Shown: positions 10,857 through 24,414, counted from the first letter of the stretch. The stretch: DNA of 64,000 nt from Agrostemma githago (GCA_958450325.1 OY288257.1:15333873-15397872); one strand, 5' to 3'. Notes: a model not told the origin generated them from the letters alone. Numbers and translations: made by a program.

Positions 10857-11571
10857 TAGGTGGCTTATTTTAGTATGGATAGTAAAATGAGAAGTTGACT
10901 ACTTGTATAATTAGTTTAGAAGGACAAATAAGGAAAAAGAAACAATAAAATAATTGTGATGAAGAGAGTATACAAACTTTTCTGAGACGAAACTAATACT
11001 TTTAGATTTATAATGAATCTTTCGTAAAATAATAATTTTTTAAAATAAATATTGCGTATAAACGAAGAAAAATATGATCAAAGACGTGTCTCCAAGACCA
11101 CCCAAAAGTAAATGGGTACAATCCCATTTACAATATTGCATTGGTGAGAGGCCTGAGAGCTACCATCTCATTTACAATTTATTGTTTTTGTAGAAAGTAA
11201 ATGTAGTAGGTCGTAAGAATAAGAAATATATATATTTGACATCATCATGGATTACTTTTATTTGTGACCGTTAGGTCATTTAAGGAAATAATCTAAACCT
11301 TTAAAAGGAAGAAAAAAGAAGTTGTATGGGAAAGAGTCCAAAGTATAGTCTACTCTATATAAAAATGAATTTATACACTTTTTGCAAATCAGATAAACTA
11401 TTTACGCCACGTTGTTTCAGATAAAAACAATTTAAATGAGCGAAATGAATTGGAAATCGAAATGAATTAAAATAAAGAAAATAAAGCATTTGACTATATG
11501 AGTGGTTGATTGACACAAACTAAACTTAATGAAACTAATGAGTCAAACTAATGAGTTTAATTAAACATAGA
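10857..11571. other. AT-rich intergenic, no gene seen
   Basis: No coding frame or recognised repeat was found. Confidence 0.5.
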
Positions 11572-11603
11572 CTAGTGTAATACCCGTGAAGAACCTTCAC
11601 GGG
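11572..11603 (-). mobile_element. Helitron 3' terminus (minus orientation)
   Basis: CTAG at 11572-11575, preceded by A, is followed by a hairpin with a perfect 9-base stem CCCGTGAAG/CTTCACGGG (11583-11603). Read on the minus strand this is hairpin plus CTAG plus T, a Helitron 3' end. The element would extend to higher coordinates; its other end was not found. Confidence 0.6.
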
Positions 11604-11693
11604 TTGTTCGTTTATATTTATGCATAAAGTTGATTGGATTAACAACTAAAATTAGGTTATTCGTTAATAGACTTTTAGTTACTTTAGGTGTTA

Positions 11694-11878
11694 CTCCCTC
11701 CGTTCTAATGAATTGTTTGCCTTTTTCATATTGGGACGTCTCAATAAATTGTTTGTCTTTCTATTTTAGGATTTTTTTATATGTAATTTGATCCTTGCCT
11801 CCACATGTCACATCCTAATTGGATCTCTTTCCCTTGGTGTCAAAACCAAAGGCAAACAATTCATTGGAACGGAGGGAG
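11694..11878. mobile_element. Stowaway-type MITE, complete
   Basis: The left end CTCCCTCCGTTCTAATGAAT and right end ATTCATTGGAACGGAGGGAG are long inverted repeats, flanked by TA. The short interior holds the CACATGTCAC block shared with 3761-3893. Confidence 0.9.
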
Positions 11879-12081
11879 TATTAGGTAAGCGAAAACATGA
11901 ACAACATATAGTAAGTATGGCGCAATCTCTTCGACATTCTTTGATCATGCACTTTCTACTCCCTGCTATAATTGTTTTAACCGATTCATTAGATAAGAGG
12001 TGAATATATGAACGAAGGAAGGGCTGCCCACTATTATTTTGACAAATATTGATTACAGTCGAAGATAAATTTTAGATTAGT

Positions 12082-12111
12082 AATAGTGTGTTACTCGTGA
12101 AAAATTTCACG
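12082..12111 (-). mobile_element. Degenerate Helitron 3' terminus
   Basis: It aligns with the end at 11572: AATAGTGTGTTACTC, then a hairpin CGTGAAA-AA-TTTCACG (12096-12111). The CTAG has decayed to ATAG, so the call is tentative. Confidence 0.4.
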
Positions 12112-15100
12112 GGTTGCCCATTTCTATTGACACTTAAAGATAAAGGAAGCGAGATTGGTTTTTAAATTAGACGAAATAGTGTGATCATCAATATGTGGAT
12201 TAATAGTACGAAAGATCGAACAACATAATCGTCTTAAAGGATAATTTTGTTGCTAGAATAAGACAATTTATTCTTTATTTCATATATAAAGTACAATTAA
12301 ATATACTCATAAGCAAAATTAAAATAGTTACATATATAGTTTGACCCGTCTTGAATATCGTTTGATTATAGTGAAATAGTTAAAATGAATATTTTCGCTT
12401 CGTTTGATTATAGTGAAATGTTACTCATGCATGTATTACTTACTTAGTATTAATTATACTAAAATCTTATCTACAATATATACTCCGTAGGAGTTACGAA
12501 GAAATATATTTATATCTTCAATAAATCATAACCCCTCCGAGTCTGATTTATGTTCCCTCTTTCTCTTTTGGGGTGAGTCATTTTTCTTTCTTCTTTCCTG
12601 TTTAAACCTATGTGATTCATAATCTTCCATTTATTTCCCTCTCTTTCTCCTTTATTTTTACACCATACATTTTCACATTGATGATATAAAGTATTTTCAA
12701 TTGAAGTTTAAGTATGCTTGTGAAATATAAAGGAATTAAAGTCTTGAAATTTATAAGTTTCTATAGTTCTATAGTCAAGCAATTGAAATATGATAAATTA
12801 GCCTCGGAAACATAATATATGATTGTGCTTTACAAAAAAGGACAAAAAATAATGTCAGATAGAAATATAGAATCATACTGTATAACATTAATGAAACAAC
12901 TCTTTTACCCACACTATGTATTAATTTTTTTTTTTTAAATTGCGGTGTATTTAAAAATTTAAAAATTTTGGGGAATCAAAAAGCAAGTGTTGGGAAATAA
13001 GAAATTCACGGGGAAGATTGAAAAATTAATTACATGTTGGTTATGTAAAATATATTATGCTATTAATCTTTGTATATTTATTTTGACTATGTGAACCGTG
13101 TTATGTAATTGCTGATTATTTTATACGGAGTAAAAATAAATAGTAATTGCATAATACAATCGACATTATCGAGATACCAAGAAATTGTGGAAAACGTATC
13201 ACGCTAATTACAACTATTCTCATATGACACCGTCTTTTATTGTAAAAAAATGTCATTTATTCATTATGTCAGTCATTTTTCTAAAGGACGACCTAAATTA
13301 TGAAAATTATTTATGTTGAGAGATTAATTATAACATGAGAATTACCGAGTATTATTTTTAATTTTTTTTAAAAAAATACTCATTTTTTTCTCTTTATTTT
13401 TTTTTAAAAAAAAATTAATGTTTTTTTTTTTCTAGTAAAACTTCAACTTTCAGAAGGTATAAATATGAGAATCATAAATATGTCAACCTTCAACTTTCAA
13501 CTTTCAGTTGTAGAAGGTATAAATATGTCAACTTTCAACTCAAATATTATAGAGAAGGGAAGATTGTGGGGAAATGAGAAAGATATAGGAGGGTTGAAAA
13601 AGTTAAATTGGACATAATTTGTTAGAAAGTATTAAAATTATGAGTGATTCAAGAAATAAGGGAGAAAGAAGTAAGAGGCACAATTAAATGGTAATGAGAG
13701 TTGTCCAAACTTAATACTGTATCTTATTACCCGTGTATTAATTAATTATGGTAAATAAGATGATTTACTTAATTTCTATCAATTATATTAACTTATATAC
13801 CAAATAAGTATGTCGGATTTACAACGGACTGTTAAACGTTTGATATACGGAATAACATTTTTCATAATTATTAAACAATGCGTAAAAATGAATTGACAAA
13901 CGTGTCATGTAACGTTACATGTGAAAATAAATTGTTTCATCATTTGCAAAATCATATAATGAAAAGAAGAACCTCGGAGCAAGTGTCATGTAATATTCCA
14001 CAATTCTCAAACATTAAAAATCTTTGACCCTAAGTTTCAATATAAAGTTCTTAAATGGGGTCCATTTTCCATCATCTTAGTTTTATTAATTAATTATCAT
14101 GAAATAAAATATTTTGATTGAACGTTGACACATTCCAATGTCAATTTAATTGCTCTCAACTTCCAAGATTTACAAACTGAGTTCTTATTTTAGAATTCGA
14201 TTCTTAAATTTAAGAACAAACTTTATTGTACAATAGAGAACTTTTAAAAGGAGGTTATTGGTGACAAACCCAATAAAAAAACTATTATTGCATTTACTCT
14301 CATATAGGTTCAACTCGAAAGTCTCGATACTTTATAACGTTAATAGCCACATGGTTTACGGGAAAAAATTTGTGAACGAAATATTACGCATTAAGTTACT
14401 AAGCTTCTAAACAACAAATTAAAATGTCATATTTTACATGATTACGTGGTACACCCTTTCTCCTTCATTTTTTAGTCACGCATTCACACACCCTAATAAA
14501 GAGCTATTTTAATCGTATTTGGGACCGCAAATTATGCAAACCTAATCAATGCAGATTATTCATGTGGGGAACTCATGAGATTGTTTATAACTTTATTATA
14601 TTTACACAGATTATATAAGTAAATTTCTTACGACAAATGCATAATTAATGGGACTAACATTCAAAGACTAACATCAAATTTTATTAAGCGTATACATGAT
14701 ACGCGTATAACTCAAAGACCCGTCTTGAATATACTGAAATAGTTAAGATGAATCTGTCGGCTTTTGTTTGACCCGTTTTTGACTCATTTTGTCCCGTCTT
14801 TCTTGAGTCCGTCCCTACAAATAGAAAGATCGATGCACACTAACAAAATTCCGAAAAATATGATTAATATATACATTAACTAAGTTGAAAGTCAACTAAT
14901 TAGCTAATTAAAGACAACGGCCAAATAAAATCAAACCATATAAAAGAATCTGGTAAGTAAGAGTAGAATTTTGGGACAAAAATTGGTAAAATAACACTAA
15001 CAAAAATCTTCTCCATGAGTTACGGAGTACTATGTAATATATTTATGTTTTCATTAACTCATATTTGACATACTAAGCCTCAACTCCCGATGAAATATAA

Positions 15101-17654
15101 ATTATAAAGAATTTAATTTTTTCTCGATTCCAATAAGCATAGATAATTGGAGGAGTAGATAATGAAGAGCCATTTAATTGCATTTAATTGTATTACAAAT
15201 TATGCATACTTAATCAATGTAATTATTCATATGGGTATTGCAAATGTATTTAAGAGCCTTATTTTTTTTAAAATCAATTCACTTTTTTATGCACCTAATT
15301 TACCACCATTTATTTAAGAAATAAATTAGTCAATTATCTAAGTTAATCAAACTTATAATAAAATACAAATCGGTAAGGAACGATCACTAATAGTTAATTA
15401 ATTAATCATAATAAATCGGGTTAAAATGAAGTAATGCATTAGAAATCATAACTAATCTTAAAAATTAGAAATCATAATCAGAGAAAAATATTAGAAAATA
15501 GCACAATATTATAACTATAATCGAAATTAGAAATAATCACAGTTGAAAAGTCATAAACTTCTATAAAAGTTCATATAACTTTTATAAAGGTTCATATATA
15601 CCATCCTTTGAAATATATCGTACAAAACTAATGTTAATACATATGAACATTTATATATAACAAATATAAAGTGGAGGCATGTACTTCCATTTTTTAACAA
15701 ATCAGTTAGCCTACTCGTTACTGTATTTGTTTCATGATAACTGACAAATACGATATGGAAGTATATCCAAATAGTATATACCTGACAAATTGTATATGGA
15801 AGTATATAACTGACAAATACGATATGAAGGCCTACTCGTCCACGCCATATATTATAGACACTATTATATATAAAAAATAATGAAATAAACTAAGCTAAAA
15901 AAATGTTTAATTAGATTAGATAATTACCATTGATTACTCAAAGCCCTTTCTTGATAGTTTAACTAATTGAAACTATGAGCTCTCCATGATAAAAAAAAAA
16001 TGTAATTAGATATGAAATCAATTGATTTTAATACAATCCCGATCACAGTTGTGTCTTCTTAACCCTGCAATATAAACGCATATTTTTATTATATTCTTCC
16101 GAAAAATATTAAAAAAATATTAAGAAAAAATGCAATGAAACAAAGGCATTAAGAAAATACAGCAAACCGTGGTCGATCTTATCCTTTCACTTAATTATGA
16201 AGATTATACTTCGAACAATTATTTTTCGAATTCTTATGTCAAAAGTATTTAGATTCAACTCATCAATTAATTTTAATACTAAAATATTTTCATGTATTTC
16301 GCGAATATTCTCTAAAAAATGTAAACTTAATATATTGAAATTTTCGCTAAAAATGTTTAGATAATTTACTAAAATAATAATATTTTCGGAGTATACTATA
16401 ATAATATACTAAAAAACACAATATATCAAATTTTTTTAGAGCATCCCAACATCGGGCCTATTCCATGTTCTCAAAAATACTCCAACATGGAGTATTACAA
16501 ACCGTGTGGAATAATGAGAGAATGAATTAATAAATGAATGAATTAATAAATTAATTAGAAGTAGCGTATTTACCGTCGAATATTGTTGGCGGCTTCCTTC
16601 GTATCTTCATCTGCATCATTTTTCTCAATACCTTCATCATCTTTAATTTTATTTCTTTATAATATCTTCATCCTCATTTATTTTTAATATATGTTCATCA
16701 TCTGCGTCAAAATCACAAAAATATTCAGATTAATTTCGATTAAATTAAAAAAAATTGATCAGTACATAACATTAACTAAATGTTAGAAAATTGATAATTG
16801 TAAAAAAGATTTCAAATATAGAGAAATAAATAAATCTAATTCGAACTATGTAGAGAGAGATTAAGCCTAATTTGAAAATAAAAAAAAATCATGAATGGGA
16901 GGAAAAATTTATGTTTTCAACTAAAATGTCATAAATTGAAAACGACATTTGGTGAAATTGACATTGAATAGGTTTGAAGTGATGAAAGATGTGAACGTGA
17001 CTTCTTTGAGAGAGAAAGAGTAGATGAAGGAGGATTGCAGAATTCGAATTATAGTGCATCATGGAAAAAAATGCCTAATTTATGCAATCCTGACAATTAA
17101 TTGAAGAACCTAGAAAATGATCCAAAATGGTGGGATATGAGTTTGATAGAATCAAAGGACCAAGATGCAATTTACGAAATTGTATTAATTAAATAGCATT
17201 AATAATTTCGATTTTTAATTAAGAGAATTTCAAATTTCAGATTTGACCTTTCATTGTACGGTTGGTTTAAGAAAACAATTAAGAAGAGAATTCTTTGTAT
17301 ATGAAAAGGCTACTATATATTTTTTTTCTACAAATTTTTCAAAGATATTGATGACCTATGATGTATTTTCGAGATGAACTATGAATAATGACATAGGGTT
17401 CGATGAAGACTAACCATTAAGAAGATTGAATTAATTGGTAATGCATTCTCGAGAAGGATGAATTAATAGTTGAAGGGATTGCTTCGTGAATCATTAAGCA
17501 ACATCAATGAAAGGATTAATTAGTTGAAGAAGAATAATGGTGGAGAGCAATTAAGAGTAAAGCCTCGGGAACTGTTTCTGCAATTTAATGTGTTGTTTTT
17601 AATTTTCTATAGGAAGGCTCCTATATCTATTTTCTACAAAATTTTCACAGATTG
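12112..17654. other. Long AT-rich region without genes
   Basis: No coding frame of note on either strand. It holds small local repeats: CAACTTTCA units near 13438-13535, and three relatives of a GATATGGAAGTATAT/ACTGACAAATACG block at 15735-15825. A TTTGACCCGTCTTGAATAT motif recurs at about 12340 and 14715. These look like decayed transposon DNA that I cannot classify. Confidence 0.5.
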
Positions 17655-17890
17655 ATGTCTTGGATCAGTGGTTTGCGTTTGTGGTATACCCCCTAAAGGT
17701 CGCAGGTTCGATTCCTATTGCCCAAGTTTTTGGGGGAGATTTTGAGGAAACTTTATCGTGTTCACACTTGGGGGGTAGGTTCGATTCCTATTGCCCAAGT
17801 TTTTGGGGGAGATTTTGAGGAAAATTTGAAATTGCTTTGGATGTTAATACAATCGTGTTCACACTTGGGGGGTAAAAAATTGTATCAAAA
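17655..17890 (+). mobile_element. tRNA-derived SINE with internal duplication
   Basis: A polymerase III A-box-like stretch (TTGGATCAGTGGTTTG, about 17660) and a B-box (AGGTTCGATTCC, 17704-17715) are spaced as in a tRNA. The B-box and downstream body (to CACACTTGGGGGGT) occur twice in tandem, at 17704-17776 and 17777-17876; the second unit has 27 extra bases. A short A-run follows. Target duplications were not defined. Confidence 0.6.
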
Positions 17891-18203
17891 ATAAGGACTT
17901 ATTTCAAAATGGAGGATCCTCATGATGCCACGTCATTGCAAATGGTGTTTGCTTTAATATATAAGAGATGAGTTATAGTGAACCAAACATATCTAGACAA
18001 AATTAAATTAAACTGAATTAGTGACCAAAATAAGTCGTGAAAAAGGGAACTGAGCATACAAACCTCGTTAACTTATACGCTATCCTCTTAAGAGATATTT
18101 TCATTTAATTATTATATTTCTCACACTAAAATAAAAGTAAGAACATCTTAGTGAAATAGAGAGTAATCATTATGTAGAGAAGAGTAGAAGACACGATTTG
18201 TAA
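17891..18203. other. AT-rich intergenic, no gene seen
   Basis: Nothing recognised apart from simple AT-rich sequence. Confidence 0.5.
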
Positions 18204-18457
18204 CTCCCTCCGTTCAAGTCCAACCCCCCTTTCTCTTTTCTACGGTATTCACAATCAAGGAAAACTTTCGATATTCACGACAATCTATTAGAAAAAATAA
18301 ATTCACTTGAGATCTTGTTGATTCATCTTTAAAAGTAAATTATGAATATCAAATTTCCATAATTTTTATTAATATGTTACGAAAGAAATTAACGACGCAA
18401 AATATGGGTTGGTAAATGTGAAAAAATAAAATGGAACATTGGACTTGTACGGAGGGA
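18204..18457. mobile_element. Stowaway-type MITE, diverged
   Basis: The left end CTCCCTCCGTTCAAGTCCAA pairs with the right end ATTGGACTTGTACGGAGGG, about 250 bases apart. The interior is AT-rich and non-coding, and the flanking dinucleotides are imperfect. Confidence 0.65.
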
Positions 18458-18732
18458 CGACTACAGGGTAGAGGTATTTGGGTCTTTGGGGAAGTATGAT
18501 AAAAAAATAGGACGGTCCACAGAATAAATGAGGAATGAGTATTTGAAATGTTAACAAACAATCTGTGAAAGCTCAGGATCAATCAAATCTTTCTTACTCT
18601 ATTTCTTCTGTAAGATCTAAGACGTGAAAGAGAAGCAATATATGGCAGGTTAGAAATTTCTTTCAGCAGCCCCACACCCCCCACTAACTGTATTTATTAA
18701 TGTAAATTAAACTGAGTTTGTATTACTCAATA

Positions 18733-18761
18733 CTAGTATTTGCCCGTGCAAAATTGCACGG
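18733..18761 (-). mobile_element. Helitron 3' terminus (minus orientation)
   Basis: CTAG (18733-18736, preceded by A) is followed by the hairpin CCGTGCAA-AA-TTGCACGG (18744-18761), an 8-base perfect stem. On the minus strand this is a standard Helitron 3' end. Confidence 0.6.
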
Positions 18762-19639
18762 ATGTATTAAAAATGTGTTACTATATATTTAAAGTAGATA
18801 GATATTTCATATAAGAAAGAATATATTAGAAAGAATATGAAAAATTATCCTTTTGACGGACAATAGTGTACTCGCCACTTTGCTAGTGCTTGAGTATTTG
18901 AATTGATCATATCAAATGAAATGTTGTGGTCCTTAACACGGTTGAATTTGAGTAAGTGCAATTGTATTACTCAAATGAAACCTGATATCAAAAAGGTGCA
19001 AACCACCTTGATAATCACCTCAGAGCACATATTAGCCTATATCTGAGTCGAAAACTCAAACTCTAATCCGTCGATAATTACTAATGAGCCAAAACATGGG
19101 CAACTTTACTACTGTTCCTTCTTACAAAACAAAATTCTATCGACTCAGAACTGACACTACATTAGCAACATAGATAACCGAGATCTATCATTCTTTAAAA
19201 GAACTAATATGTAGGCAATTAGATTCTAGTATAATTGGCTTCACACCCACCTAACCCAGGCCACCATTATAAAACCAAGCTTTGCTGCTTTGGCCTAGAC
19301 AATATCGAGTTCATTGTTGCATGGTTGACTTACTACAACTCTTCCATGATGCCTAAATGGTCACGGATCATCACACACATACAACTTCTCACTCACGGCT
19401 GCATCACTATTACCTTCCAAATGCCTTCAGAAGGTACATGTCCACCCTTTTTTTAATACCCATACAACTCCTTGTTACTTGTCCTATATTCCCTATTATA
19501 ACATCCCATCAAACATCAAGTTAGCACCTTTAACAATTAATTTAGGGATCCAATTTTTTCCTCATGGATACATAATTGCGTTCATTTCTTATTGCTCATA
19601 TTAGCACCACTTTACAACTCTGTCGTCAGTACTATAAAT
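18762..19639. other. Intergenic, no gene seen
   Basis: Only short frames without family resemblance were found. Confidence 0.45.
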
Positions 19640-19835
19640 ATGTCTGAACCATTTCGTCTCTGTTTTTATCCTCTTTTCCTCCCAAATAGTGCTCGAGAAA
19701 AAATTGTTGTAAAGCGTGAGCATCTGATTCCACTCCTCGTCGGCACCTGCAACAATACAGATCCACTTCTCTAATCATCCGCCACAAATTTTTTACCTTA
19801 AGGAATGCCCTTACTACAACATCTCCACAAAAACG
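19640..19835 (-). pseudogene. Possible LINE zinc-finger (zf-RVT) fragment
   Basis: A minus-strand frame reads KNLWRMIREVDLYCCRCRRG then ESDAHALQQF. This has the spacing of the C-terminal zf-RVT domain of plant LINE reverse transcriptases (N-L, C-x2-C, H-A-L), but the final cysteine is not clear. No other LINE sequence surrounds it. It is a weak call on a short, decayed piece. Confidence 0.35.
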
Positions 19836-20691
19836 ATGCGAAGTAACAAATAAAGTAAATATAAATACAAAATTGACTACTTTTATTATGAAAGTCAACC
19901 AAATAGATAATTGTTCACAATGTGACAACCAACACAACAATTTGCAAAAAAAAAGGAAAAATATGATAACAATATACGTATCTTTCTTATGTTATGTTAT
20001 ACGGAGTAGGAGATTATATTTGTCAATTCTTTGTAATTTTGAGATTTCCCGGAGGAAGAAACACATAAGTGGGTAAATGTATCGTTTTTCTTGTACACTC
20101 GGAAATCTACCCCGTTGTTCGATATTTTTCCGACAAAGTCGCCGATGTTACCAACTGTGTTGAGCGAGAAACGCACCCATGTTAAAACTCGCCAACAATA
20201 TTCCTCGCGACAAAAAAAGGAAAAAGAAAACACAATATTGTAACTTGTTATTTTCATTGTAGCTACGCATAATCTCAAGCAAATTTGAGCCAAAGATTAA
20301 ATGACAGCTATATACTGTTTCCTACCGAGGAAATATCATGTGAGAGCGTCTCACATAGAAGAACATACCAAGATTAGTAACCTGTGAGACCGTTAAGAAA
20401 AGTGTTTAGTCAAAAGGCTTCCATAGAAGTCTAAATCGAACCATTCCTGCGGAGAATCTCCAATGCAATCGAAAATCGGGTTTGCATTCGCAAAGTTCAG
20501 TCCCCGTTTCAAAATGAAATTATTCTCTGCACAAACGGAAATGTAAGAGTCAAAACCCAGAAATTAAAAACCCTCAATTACACAATTTTTTGGGAAAATA
20601 AAATTTGAGGGTGAAAGATGTAAACTTTGTGAAAGGGTTTAGGCCGTACTTGCACAACATACAAAGTGAGTCAACCATTTAGGCATCATGG

Positions 20692-20964
20692 AACTGGATG
20701 CACATACAACATTGTGATACCAATGCACAATCAATTGCAAAGTCAAGGAAAAAAAATCAAGAATTCACATTTTCACTATCACCGGACAACAAACACAACT
20801 ACATACGAAAATCGTAATTAAATTAATTAATACGCATGATATAATATCAATATATTATACCTTCAAGATGAGAAAATATTTAATAAGGATAGTTTAGTAA
20901 GCGGAGTAACCGTATATGTAACGTGTGGAAAATCTTTGAATTGTAACAGTATGTGCATCCAGTT
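20692..20964. mobile_element. Possible MITE with 16-bp inverted ends
   Basis: AACTGGATGCACATAC (20692-20707) is exactly inverted as GTATGTGCATCCAGTT (20949-20964). No coding sequence lies between, and a target duplication is not evident. Confidence 0.45.
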
Positions 20965-23347
20965 ACATATACGGATGAAAATCTTTGACAATTCCTATTT
21001 TATACCTTCAACGACTTTGGAAGCTCCAACAGATAAAACCATGTCAAATCATCATCCAAGAATAAAAACATGTAAAGTAAGCGGAGTTTGTCTGTGAATT
21101 AAGTCCTAACACCTAATTAACTCTTTTGACATAAACCAAGCAAACCTCCTGAAGAAACCTAACAAAACCACAAACCATACACACACACGGAGTATATAAA
21201 TATAAGTTAGGAAATCGATTATGACGTGAAAAACAAAAATAAAGAAAATGTTGCCCACAAAAAATGAATCAAAGGTAGTCTACCATTAAAAGATGTGATG
21301 TGAATGGAGGGTGGAGGCTGCAAGACGAACGAAAGAATAGGAAGCGGCAAGACCAAGTGACCAACGAAAGAAAGAACAGGAAGCGGCGACGAAGTGGCAG
21401 CAGCAGCAAAGTTATAAGTATTCGTAACAACTTTCATTCCTTGCAAAAGGGTCTGATTATTGCTCCTTTCTTGAGCTAACTGAAAATAATCTACCCCTAT
21501 AATATTGACTTAGATTATTAATATGGGACCTATTGGATGACTTTGCAGGTGCACTATTGTAAATAATAATGACGATGATGATAGTTGTAGAGGGGGGTTA
21601 ACGTTAACCTGGTTGAGGGAGGTGGCTTCAGAGCAAAAGTCAAAGCGGGTCTGGGATAAGTTGTTACCGGTGAGGTAGCGGTCCACAATCAAAGCTGCTG
21701 GAAATGGTGTCACTTTGCCTTGCTATGTTGTTGGTAATGGTGAAAATTTCCGGTGGCTTGCCTGCTTTTGAACCAATCATATAGTTTCATAGTCCTCCAT
21801 ATAATTTATTTTCCAGCATTAAAAATGTGTTAATTAACTTTGGCGTAAACAATATAGGTTACCTAAATCAAAATACCATTTATGTCTCGGCAAAAAATGA
21901 CGTAGAGAATTCATATTTGTGTTTAAGTTACAGAGAGAACAATAAATTTGTGGTAATATTATTGGAGAAGAACAGGGCATGACGTTGTGTTTGTGTAATC
22001 TTGTTATTTTTTTCAAAAATTCGATGATTGCACATAATGACTTCATTCAGTCAATTACAGAGTATACTTTCATTGATAAGAATTAACTAATTATCCCGCC
22101 TCCTGATGTTTAAAAAATTTACCTCATCTTAAATAACTGGCAAATTTACCTCATCATACATCAAATTATACTAATTTTGCTTTTTGGATTTGGTTTCATC
22201 CGGAGTTAAGATTTGTGAAAATTCAGTTATTTTCCTTGCCAACAGTTAATACTCAAACTATTAAAGAAAAAAGCAGGATCAAGAAATGAAAAATCAATAA
22301 TCAATAATCCGAAGAAGACATGAAAAAATTGTACCTTGAGAAAATTTAAGTTTGAAAATTTCAAGTAGATATCCGGTTCAGTTCTCAGATATGACGGTTC
22401 TGATTTTGGTTCGTCTTCCTTTTCTCCGTCGGAAAGCTGCTGCGGCTATTGTTGTTACCATTGATTTTCTTCTTTATCATTTTCTCCTCCTTCTAATACC
22501 TTCACCATGACACAATTTTCAGACCCTATTGGCTAAGTATAGTAGATTCTTACGTCATGTGTTATTACTTAAAAAAATCGGTAAAGATGACAATAAAATT
22601 TTATACCGTGTTACCTATTTATTTTGACAGGATATGATAAGTTGATCACCAGTGTATATCTCTGAAATATTCATATTCCTATAATAAAAATAATTTTTGA
22701 AAAAAAAAATCAAATACTCCCGGTTCATATATAACTTCATATCTGACATGTTTTGCAACTCCCAGTTCAGATCTCAATTCAATTAACCCTTCTATTTAAT
22801 TCATAAAATTATATAAAATACATATATCAACGAATAAAATCATTTGATATAAAACCACCAAAACAATTAAAATGAAAAATGCACTATAAGAGTAATTCCA
22901 GACCGATCTGAATAGCCTCAACACCAATGTGTACCGGACCACCGCTACCCTCTGTCACCCGGCCTCCTTATCGTGCCACCGTGCCGCCGGACCACTGCTG
23001 TCAGTCTCCTCCGCACCCGGTCCCTCTCCTACTTCTCCCCTCTCCCCTGAAACCAACTCCTCACCGCTCATCCCCTTGTAACTCACGCATCTGCCATATC
23101 CTCCGCAACCGTCTATCTGCCATCTGACACATGGTGCCTTAATTGAAAAAAATCAATAAATTAAATCAAGAAAGTTTTGAAATGGAATATGATTAAGCAA
23201 GTTTTTGAAATGGAATATAAAATATGATGTGATTATGATTGGGAAATAAAATAATACTGAAATGAAATGAGATAGGATATGAGATTTGGTGCTTCATGGT
23301 TAGACATTGGAAATCAGTGACGTTATTGCCTAAATTATTTGCAAAGC
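20965..23347. other. Intergenic, no convincing gene
   Basis: The frames here are short and unlike known families. A proline-rich frame at about 22927-23127 lies in a locally C-rich patch and shows no domain. Confidence 0.45.
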
Positions 23348-23548
23348 AACTTTGTTGTATCCATGTGTTTTGATTATGTCAAAATTTGTTTATAATAGAT
23401 ACTGCTTGGTAGTTTGCAAAATGTTTCCGCAGTTATGAAGGGAGGCTAAAGACCGAAGGACGGGACTCGACAAGACTCAAGACGAAGTACGAAGCATCGT
23501 TAGCTTAGGTTATAAATATGTAAAGAGAAAAGTGCAACTATATGAGAC

Positions 23549-23586
23549 AAGGTTAATATAACCTTGGCTAAGGTTAAGTTAACCTT
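23549..23586. repeat. Twin palindromes in U3
   Basis: AAGGTTA-ATA-TAACCTT (23549-23565) is followed four bases later by AAGGTTAA-G-TTAACCTT (23570-23586). Both are perfect dyads and recur in the 3' LTR at 32708-32745. They may be regulatory sites. Confidence 0.85.
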
Positions 23587-23974
23587 ATCATCATAACAAA
23601 AAACACATGCCAAGAATTATGAAAATTATTTCCTCCTTTTTTGAATAAAAGAAAAGAGTTCTCTCGGTAAAAGGAAAATAAAAGTTCCCACAAATAAATG
23701 ATCTTCAAAATATCTTATCTTTATAAGATATGAAAGAATCATTTAAATAAAGGAAACTTTGAAGAAAAAGATTTGAAGCTTTGATATCAGGAAAATAAAA
23801 GTCTCCACAAATAAATGATCTTCAAAATATCTTACCCTTATAAGATATGAAAGAATCATTTAGATAAAGGAAACCTTGATCTTTAACCTGATTGATATCT
23901 TTTTACCTACCATATCTCTTGTTATGGAAACAATTAATATATGATTTTATTCTCTACTTTTGAAATTCTTCACT

Positions 23975-23982
23975 TATAAATA
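23975..23982 (+). promoter_or_regulatory. LTR TATA box
   Basis: TATAAATA in a suitable context; transcription would begin roughly 25-35 bases downstream, near 24005. This gives an RNA leader of about 840 nt before the gag ATG. The equivalent in the 3' LTR is at 33134. Confidence 0.65.
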
Positions 23983-24227
23983 CCGGTGCACTTGTTCTAG
24001 CAAAACACGACTTGCACGAATAACTTTTCATTTTTGAAAATATTTACCACGTTTTTTAAATCAAAGGCATTTTGCAAAAAAGGTTTGAAAAAGGTCTTGA
24101 CTAATAATTTGTGTTTTATTGTTTATATTTCTCAAAATTATATAGTTGCATTATTCTCTCTAGACAATTGAATTGTATCCTAGCTAGAGAAATATTGTAA
24201 TCTTAAGTCAAGTAGAGTATACGAGTA

Positions 24228-24414
24228 GAGCAGTGGTTGCTCAATCGAACGACATATATCGTTCACACCTTGAACGCTTCACATCGTTCAAACACCGAGG
24301 GCTTCACATCCCTCACACCGAAGGCTTAACATCCTTCACAATCGAGAGCTTAACATCTCTCAAAAATCGAGTGCTTCACATCACTCACACCGTCACGATT
24401 AGAGCTAATCGTGA
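24228..24414 (+). repeat. Array of eight hairpins in the retroelement leader
   Basis: Inverted repeats start at 24228, 24247, 24272, 24297, 24320, 24344, 24369 and 24393. Their stems are GAGCA/TGCTC, GAACG/CGTTC, GAACG/CGTTC, GAGGG/CCCTC, GAAGG/CCTTC, GAGAG/CTCTC, GAGTG/CACTC and TCACGATTAG/CTAATCGTGA. Units three to seven share the 8-base loop CTTCACAT or CTTAACAT and linkers like ACACC. Spacing is 23-25 bases after the first. A non-ATG open frame across the array is a by-product of the repeats. The array lies downstream of the predicted start site, so it would be in the RNA. Confidence 0.85.

Noticed and set aside
22927..23127. Proline-rich 66-residue frame
   Set aside because: Low-complexity composition, no homology signal, and no promoter or splice context.
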